The position numbers and the translations under genes are program-made. A stretch of DNA of 64,000 bases from an uncultured Eggerthellaceae bacterium (GTDB lineage Bacteria > Actinomycetota > Coriobacteriia > Coriobacteriales > Eggerthellaceae), in the NCBI GenBank assembly GCA_910588205.1, contig CAJUQK010000011.1:1-64000 (forward strand), written 5' to 3'. The notes under the pieces were generated by a model, which saw nothing but the letters and a program-made list of their open reading frames with translations, did not search any database and was not told where the DNA came from. This document shows, piece after piece, positions 59,177-64,000 of this stretch; position 1 is the first letter of the stretch; each line of letters starts with the position of its first letter.

Positions 59177-61162
59177 ATGCGCAAGTTCAAGACGGAGTCC
59201 AAGAAGCTCTTGGACCTCATGATCAATTCCATCTACACCAACCGCGAGATATTCCTGCGCGAGCTGATCTCCAATGCATCGGATGCAGTGGACAAGCTCT
59301 ACTTCCGTAGTCTGGTGGATGATTCGGTGAAGATCAACCGTGCTGATCTTGCCATCACTGTGGCCTACGACGAAGAGGCTCGTACGGTCACGGTGTCTGA
59401 CAACGGCATCGGCATGGATAAGGATGAGCTGGATAAGAATCTGGGCACCATAGCCCATTCTGACAGCTTCGAATTCAAGGCACAGCGCAGCGGTGCAGAT
59501 GAAACAGGTCTGGCAGATGAAACAGCGGAGGATATCGCCTCGGCCGATGTGGACATCATCGGCCAGTTCGGCGTGGGCTTCTACTCCGCTTTCATGGTGG
59601 GCGGCACCGTGCGCGTGGTCTCCCGCGCCTATGGGTCTGATGAGGCCTGGGCTTGGGAATCCGACGGTATAGATGGTTACACTATCACCCAGTCTGAGCG
59701 TTCTGAGCATGGTACGGACGTCATCGTCACCCTGAAGGCTGATACCGAAGATGAATCCTTTGGCACCTATGCCACCCAGCAAGGGCTCACCAGCCTCATC
59801 AAGAAGTACAGCAACTACGTACGCTATCCCATTCAGATGGAGGTCACGAAGAGCCGCATGAAGGAGCCTCCGGCCGATGCGGGGGATGACTACAAGCCCG
59901 AATTCGAGAACTATACCGAGGTGGAGACCATCAACTCCATGATCCCCATCTGGAAACGCAAGAAGTCCGAGGTGACGGACGAGGAGTACAATGAGTTCTA
60001 CAAGACGGACTTCCATGATTTCGAGGATCCGCTGCGCACCATCAGTCTCCATGCAGAAGGCACGCTGACCTACGATGCGCTCATGTTCGTGCCCTCGCAC
60101 GCTCCCTTCGATATGTGGTCGAAGGATTACAAGCGCGGGCTTGCCCTGTACAGTTCCGGCGTGCTCATCATGGACAAGTGCGAAGAGCTCGTGCCTGACC
60201 ACTTCAACTTCATGCGGGGCGTGGTGGATTCAGCCGACCTCACGTTGAACATATCCCGCGAGACGCTGCAGCACAACAGCCAGCTGAGGGCCATCGCGCG
60301 CCGCCTCGAGAAGAAGATCAAGTCCGAGCTCGCCAACCTCTGCGCTGATGACCGCGAGGCCTACGTGGGCTTCTTCAAGGAGTTCGGTCGTACGTTGAAG
60401 TACGGCCTGTACTCCAGCTACGGCATGGCGAAGGATACGCTGGCAGACCTTTTGCTCTTCTATTCTGCCAAGCAGAAGAAGATGGTCACGCTGGATGAGT
60501 ACATCGCCGATGCTCCGGCTGATGCTGAAGCCATCTACTTCGCTGCAGGTGATTCCATCGACCGCCTTGCGAACATGCCCATCGTCACCACAGTGCTGGC
60601 CAAGGGCTACGATGTGCTCCTCTGCGATGAGAACGTGGATGAGTTCTGCATGATGGCCATGCAGGACTACACACCCAAGGACGCGGCGGAACCGGATGGC
60701 TCCACCAAAGCTTGGCCCATCAAGAACGTGGGTTCAGAGGATCTGGGCCTCACCACCGAAGAAGAGAAGAAGAAGGCCGAAGAGGCCACGGAGGAGAACG
60801 CCGATCTGTTCGGTGCCATGCAGGAGGCTCTGGGTGGCAAGGTGCAGAAGGTGGTCATCTCCACCCGCGTGACAGACGCGCCGGTGGTGCTCACCACGGA
60901 AGGGGCTGTCTCGCTCCAGATGGCTAACCTGCTGAAAGAACAGCCCGGGGCCGATGAGGGGGTGCCGGAGGCTCAGATCGTCATGGAAGTGAATGCGGAG
61001 CACCCGGTATTCCAGGTGCTGAAGGCGGCCCATGCCGCCGGTGATGCTCAAAAGGTGAAGGATTACGCGGGGATCCTGTTCGATCAGGCGCTCCTCGTGG
61101 AGGGTCTGCCCATTGAGAATCCGCTGGAGTTCTCCCAGCGCATCTCAGCGCTCATGATCTAG
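59177..61162 (+). CDS. htpG: chaperone protein HtpG (Hsp90 family)
   Basis: ATP-driven dimeric chaperone of 661 residues. The GHKL ATP site shows REFISNASDA-type sequence (RELISNASDAVDKL), DNGIGMDKDEL and GQFGVGFYSAFMV. The middle domain has RGVVDSADLTLNISRETLQ with the catalytic arginine region, and the C-terminal dimerisation part is intact. A Shine-Dalgarno AAAGGGAGG precedes the ATG. A strong terminator lies after the stop. Confidence 0.97.
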   Translation: MRKFKTESKKLLDLMINSIYTNREIFLRELISNASDAVDKLYFRSLVDDSVKINRADLAITVAYDEEARTVTVSDNGIGMDKDELDKNLGTIAHSDSFEFKAQRSGADETGLADETAEDIASADVDIIGQFGVGFYSAFMVGGTVRVVSRAYGSDEAWAWESDGIDGYTITQSERSEHGTDVIVTLKADTEDESFGTYATQQGLTSLIKKYSNYVRYPIQMEVTKSRMKEPPADAGDDYKPEFENYTEVETINSMIPIWKRKKSEVTDEEYNEFYKTDFHDFEDPLRTISLHAEGTLTYDALMFVPSHAPFDMWSKDYKRGLALYSSGVLIMDKCEELVPDHFNFMRGVVDSADLTLNISRETLQHNSQLRAIARRLEKKIKSELANLCADDREAYVGFFKEFGRTLKYGLYSSYGMAKDTLADLLLFYSAKQKKMVTLDEYIADAPADAEAIYFAAGDSIDRLANMPIVTTVLAKGYDVLLCDENVDEFCMMAMQDYTPKDAAEPDGSTKAWPIKNVGSEDLGLTTEEEKKKAEEATEENADLFGAMQEALGGKVQKVVISTRVTDAPVVLTTEGAVSLQMANLLKEQPGADEGVPEAQIVMEVNAEHPVFQVLKAAHAAGDAQKVKDYAGILFDQALLVEGLPIENPLEFSQRISALMI

Positions 61163-61189
61163 GGCGAAGAGCAGTCTAGAGAGAAGATG

Positions 61190-61214
61190 GGGCGGCCTAA
61201 AAGGCCGCCCTTTT
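61190..61214 (+). terminator. intrinsic terminator after htpG
   Basis: GGGCGGCCT pairs perfectly with AGGCCGCCC around an AAA loop and is followed by TTTTCATT, 27 bases after the htpG stop. It lies between convergent genes and may also stop transcription from the minus strand, although the U-run on that side is weaker. Confidence 0.9.
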
Positions 61215-61216
61215 CA

Positions 61217-62065
61217 TTACCCGTCTATATGACTGCGTGGGTCCATCAGTCCGTTCGGCATGATGCGGATATCTGACCAGCCCATCTCATCGAGCGCCTT
61301 GGCGGTGCGGTAGGGCTTCGCCTTCGGAGTACCGGATGAATCTGCGCAGTAGCTGATGGCTTCCACCACCGTGGCTGCATGGGCGAGGTCTGCCATGGTA
61401 TCCACATCGGGTACGGGAGGCAGATACACCGCCGCCAGCCCTGCGTCCTTCGCCTTGCGGATATAGGCGGGCAGCACCGTGAGACCGCTTGAGTTATAGA
61501 ACACGCCCTCATGGCTGAAGGCCGTATCCTTGTTCCATCCTATGATGGAAACGCCCAGCTCCTGGTCAGGAGCCAGCACGATCCCGGGCGTGTGGCTGGC
61601 ATCTAATCTGTGCAGGGCGCGAAAGCCGTTCACAACATCTTCGGTGGTCAGGGCAGGCATATCCGCTCCCATGGAGAGGATGCAGTCAGCCCCCGCCTCC
61701 CAGGCCTTCGCGAAGGCATCGTTGTAGTGCTCATCGAAGGTAGCGCCCTCATCGAAGATGTAGCCTATGGGTCGTGGCCAGGTGCCCGCATCCTCGAAGA
61801 GGGCGCGCATCGCATCCAGGTTCTTCGCAGGGGCCGTGGATATCACCAACCGGTATTCATCGTGGATGGGGCCGTTGGCCTCCGATCCCAAGATATCGAA
61901 GGCGGCCATGCAGGTCTCCACCACATCGAAGAGCATGCAGTGATACAGCACGCTCGCGGCTTCTGGGGTGAAGATGCCGTCTTTGAGCGTGGTGAGCCGG
62001 GTCTTCACGAGACCTGGCTCGGGTAGCTTGCTGAACAACAGCAGCACATTGTTCCGTGTGTCCAT
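61217..62065 (-). CDS. DUF2064 / TIGR04282-like nucleotidyl-sugar transferase-fold protein
   Basis: A 282-residue protein of the GT-A-like fold. The N-terminal nucleotide loop is LLLFSKLPEPGLVKTRLT, and the acidic metal motif is SMGADMPALT. Relatives include an enzyme of arsenosugar synthesis and cofactor guanylyl- or uridylyltransferase-like proteins, so the true substrate is open. The ATG at 62065 (MDTRNNV) follows AAGGA by 7 bases; an upstream ATG at 62092 is possible. The C-terminal about 90 residues have no clear match. Confidence 0.8.
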   Translation of the reverse strand: MDTRNNVLLLFSKLPEPGLVKTRLTTLKDGIFTPEAASVLYHCMLFDVVETCMAAFDILGSEANGPIHDEYRLVISTAPAKNLDAMRALFEDAGTWPRPIGYIFDEGATFDEHYNDAFAKAWEAGADCILSMGADMPALTTEDVVNGFRALHRLDASHTPGIVLAPDQELGVSIIGWNKDTAFSHEGVFYNSSGLTVLPAYIRKAKDAGLAAVYLPPVPDVDTMADLAHAATVVEAISYCADSSGTPKAKPYRTAKALDEMGWSDIRIMPNGLMDPRSHIDG

Positions 62066-62159
62066 AGTCTGATCCTTGTCCGTCTGTGGCATATCTATGG
62101 TACACTTCCTTTCGCTTTACTACAGTAGAGTGATAGAGAGACCAACGAAGGGATAGAGG

Positions 62160-62999
62160 ATGAAGAAGACACTCATGAAGTTCGTGGCCGTGGCCTGCGC
62201 TGCCACATTGGGCGCGTTCGCCCTGGCCGGATGCTCCTCGGGCTCATCCAGCTCAAGCTCCAGCTCGGCGGCCCCTGCTGACACCGGAGAGGTCACGAAG
62301 CTGACCGTTGGCTTCGACAACAGCTATCCGCCTTACGGCTATATCGGCGATGACGGCGAATACACCGGTTTCGACCTGGATTTGGCTGAGCGCGTGGCAG
62401 GCGAGAACGGCTGGGAGATAGAGCTCATGCCCATTGATTGGGATGCCAAGGACGCTCTGCTGAATCAGGGCACCGTGAACTGCATCTGGAATGGCTTCAC
62501 CATGGAAGGCCGCGAGGATGACTACACCTTCTCTGAGCCCTACATGCTGAACCAGCAGGTCATCGTGACCAAGGCAGATTCCGGCATCAATACCGCCGCT
62601 GACCTGGCAGGCAAGACGGTCATCACCCAGATCGACTCCGCTGCTCTGGAGGTGCTGGAGGGCGATCAGAAAGAGCTTGCTGACACGTTCGGCCGTCTGG
62701 ATACCGTGGGCGACTACAACAATGCTTTCCTGCAGCTGGAGAGCGGCACCGTTGACGCAGTGGCTTGCGACCTGTCCATCGCTGCCTATCAGATGGCAGC
62801 AAAGCCGGACGTCTACTTCCAGCTGGCTGATCCGCTGAGCTCTGAGCACTATGCCGTGGGCTTCAAGAAGGGTGACGAGGCCCTGGCTCAGCAGGTGACG
62901 GATACCCTGAAGCAGCTCTATGCTGACGGGGTCGTCTCCGAAGTCTGCGCGAAGTACGCAGATCAAGGGCTCTCTGAGGATAACTGGATCTTGAAGTAA
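62160..62999 (+). CDS. polar amino-acid ABC transporter substrate-binding lipoprotein
   Basis: Type II signal peptide with lipobox LAGC (Cys25) followed by a serine linker, so the mature protein is tethered outside the membrane. The family 3 binding fold is recognised from NSYPPYGYIGDDGEYTGFDLDLAERVA, WDAKDALLNQGTVNCIWNGFTM and GTVDAVACDLSIAAYQ. It is followed by permease and ATPase genes, so the product imports an amino acid; which one is not evident. The length of 279 residues is normal. Confidence 0.93.
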   Translation: MKKTLMKFVAVACAATLGAFALAGCSSGSSSSSSSSAAPADTGEVTKLTVGFDNSYPPYGYIGDDGEYTGFDLDLAERVAGENGWEIELMPIDWDAKDALLNQGTVNCIWNGFTMEGREDDYTFSEPYMLNQQVIVTKADSGINTAADLAGKTVITQIDSAALEVLEGDQKELADTFGRLDTVGDYNNAFLQLESGTVDAVACDLSIAAYQMAAKPDVYFQLADPLSSEHYAVGFKKGDEALAQQVTDTLKQLYADGVVSEVCAKYADQGLSEDNWILK

Positions 63000-63021
63000 G
63001 CTCCGTCGGAGCTGATCAAGG

Positions 63022-63053
63022 AGAAGGCTGCGGGTATGAGCTCGCAGCCTTCT
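63022..63053 (+). terminator. hairpin between binding-protein and permease genes
   Basis: AGAAGGCTGCG and CGCAGCCTTCT pair over 11 bases around a 10-base loop (63033-63042), then TTCGTGTG follows. It lies 22 bases after the lipoprotein stop. Such an imperfect terminator often lets the binding protein be made in excess over the permease. Part of the transcript would read through. Confidence 0.6.
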
Positions 63054-63075
63054 TCGTGTGAAAGGGGGAAGAGCC

Positions 63076-63729
63076 GTGGAATTCAGCGTCATGTTGGGAC
63101 TTCTGGGAGAGGGTTTGCTGCTCACCACCCAGATCTTCTTCGTTACGCTCATAGGTTCGCTTCCCTTGGGCGTTTTGGTGGCGCTGGCCCGCATGAGCCG
63201 GTTCGCCCCCTTGGCTCTCTTCGCGAAGTTCTATATCTCCATCCTTCGTGGTACGCCGCTCATGTTGCAGCTCATGGCCATCATGTTCGGCCCCTACTAT
63301 CTCTTCGGGCTGCAGATGGGGCCTGATTGGAAGTTCTGGGCCTGCGACATCGGCTTCATCTTGAATTACGCCGCCTACTTCGGCGAGATCTACCGCAGCG
63401 GCATCCAGTCCATCCCGCGGGGTCAGTACGAGGCGGCCGAGGTGTTAGGGTACTCGCGCACCCAAACGTTCATGAAGATCGTGCTCCCGCAGGTCATCAA
63501 GCGCATCCTGCCTGCCATGGGCAATGAGATCATCACGCTGGTGAAGGATACATCCCTGGCCTTCGTGCTGGGCATCGGCGAGATGTTCAGTCAGGCGAAG
63601 GCCCTGGCGGCCCGAGAGGTCTCCATGGTCCCCTATGCGGTAGCAGCGCTCATCTACTGGGTGTTCTGCCTGTTCATCGAATTCATTTTGAACCGCGTTG
63701 AGAAGAAGATGGATTACTACCATGACTGA
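63076..63729 (+). CDS. amino-acid ABC transporter permease
   Basis: A 217-residue inner-membrane subunit with about five helices, of the HisM/GlnP family. The FISILRGTPLMLQ-type entry (KFYISILRGTPLMLQ), YAAYFGEIYRSGIQSIPRGQYEAAEVLGYS (the EAA loop contacting the ATPase) and VLPQVIKRILPAMGNE are clear. The GTG start at 63076 (VEFSVML) follows AAGGGGG at good spacing; an earlier GTG at 63058 overlaps the hairpin. The stop overlaps the start of the ATPase gene. Confidence 0.92.
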   Translation: MEFSVMLGLLGEGLLLTTQIFFVTLIGSLPLGVLVALARMSRFAPLALFAKFYISILRGTPLMLQLMAIMFGPYYLFGLQMGPDWKFWACDIGFILNYAAYFGEIYRSGIQSIPRGQYEAAEVLGYSRTQTFMKIVLPQVIKRILPAMGNEIITLVKDTSLAFVLGIGEMFSQAKALAAREVSMVPYAVAALIYWVFCLFIEFILNRVEKKMDYYHD

Positions 63730-64000
63730 GCCTATTCCGACCAATGGTGCACGCACCGCAGAACCCGTTGTCACGCTGAGTGATGCCCGGAAGAGCTTCG
63801 GTGCCAACCAGGTGCTCAAAGGCATCTCCTTGGAGGTGTGCCAGGGAGATGTCCTGGCTATCATCGGTCCTTCCGGAGGTGGCAAGTCAACGCTTCTGCG
63901 CTGTCTCACCCTCCTTGAGACACTGGATGGGGGCAGCCTGGCCTATGGGGATGTGCAGGTCTGCACCGAGGGAGATGGCGGCCGAGCTGTCTATGGGGGC
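63722..64000 (+). CDS. amino-acid ABC transporter ATP-binding protein (3' part outside window)
   Basis: The first 93 residues of an importer ATPase. An N-terminal extension of about 17 residues precedes VTLSDARKSFGANQVLKGIS, and Walker A is IIGPSGGGKSTLLRC. The ATG at 63722 overlaps the permease end by 8 bases. The window ends before the signature motif and Walker B. Confidence 0.93.
   Translation, partial: MTEPIPTNGARTAEPVVTLSDARKSFGANQVLKGISLEVCQGDVLAIIGPSGGGKSTLLRCLTLLETLDGGSLAYGDVQVCTEGDGGRAVYGG

Overview
The window is about 64 kb of moderately high-GC chromosome with dense, mostly co-oriented genes, overlapping ATGA junctions and strong Shine-Dalgarno sites. Gene content points to an anaerobic, host-associated actinobacterium of the class Coriobacteriia: a four-gene cytoplasmic [NiFe] hydrogenase, a 1536-residue fused 2-hydroxyacyl-CoA-dehydratase-type activase, a formate/nitrite channel, an M60-type metalloprotease and a sortase-anchored surface protein. 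This placement is inferred from gene content, not from a marker-gene search.

Layout. 1-3.9 kb: the 3' part of a tRNA-Arg(CCG), an RNA m5U methyltransferase, a cyclophilin, a TPR membrane protein and ndk. 3.9-7.9 kb: hydBGDA-like hydrogenase. 7.9-8.5 kb: first palindromic-repeat cluster. 8.5-13.5 kb (minus strand): ElaA-type acetyltransferase, ABC exporter with its GntR regulator and a well-formed promoter/operator, a flavin-binding protein, HdeD and CmpB-like membrane proteins. 13.5-17.2 kb: hybrid histidine kinase translationally coupled to a solute-binding lipoprotein. 17.2-21.5 kb: MFS and MATE exporters and a second RNA m5U methyltransferase. 21.5-26.2 kb: giant activase. 26.1-26.5 kb: second repeat cluster. 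26.5-34.1 kb: FocA/NirC-type channel, then a secreted M60 protease with a dockerin followed by a sortase-anchored, cohesin-like protein. 34.2-41.6 kb: enolase, moeA, mogA, alr, uracil-DNA glycosylase, DUF948 and AI-2E proteins. 41.6-42.1 kb: third repeat cluster. 42.1-52.3 kb: alaS-ruvX-mltG-yqeG-aroE, then aroC-aroK-aroB-aroQ and a proline peptidase. 52.3-64 kb: metY/metA, J-domain and DUF5685 proteins, MFS, SurA-like protein, htpG, DUF2064 protein and a polar amino-acid ABC transporter cut by the window end.

The three points most worth following are: (1) the adjacent dockerin-bearing M60 protease and cohesin-like LSKTG-anchored protein, which together look like a minimal cell-surface docking system for attacking host glycoproteins; (2) a family of short palindromic repeats whose arms change in a compensatory way and which reach into gene ends, supplying the last codons and stop of the giant activase; (3) the hydrogenase large subunit, which stops exactly at the last metal-ligand histidine, at the edge of one of these repeats, so that it is encoded in already mature form.
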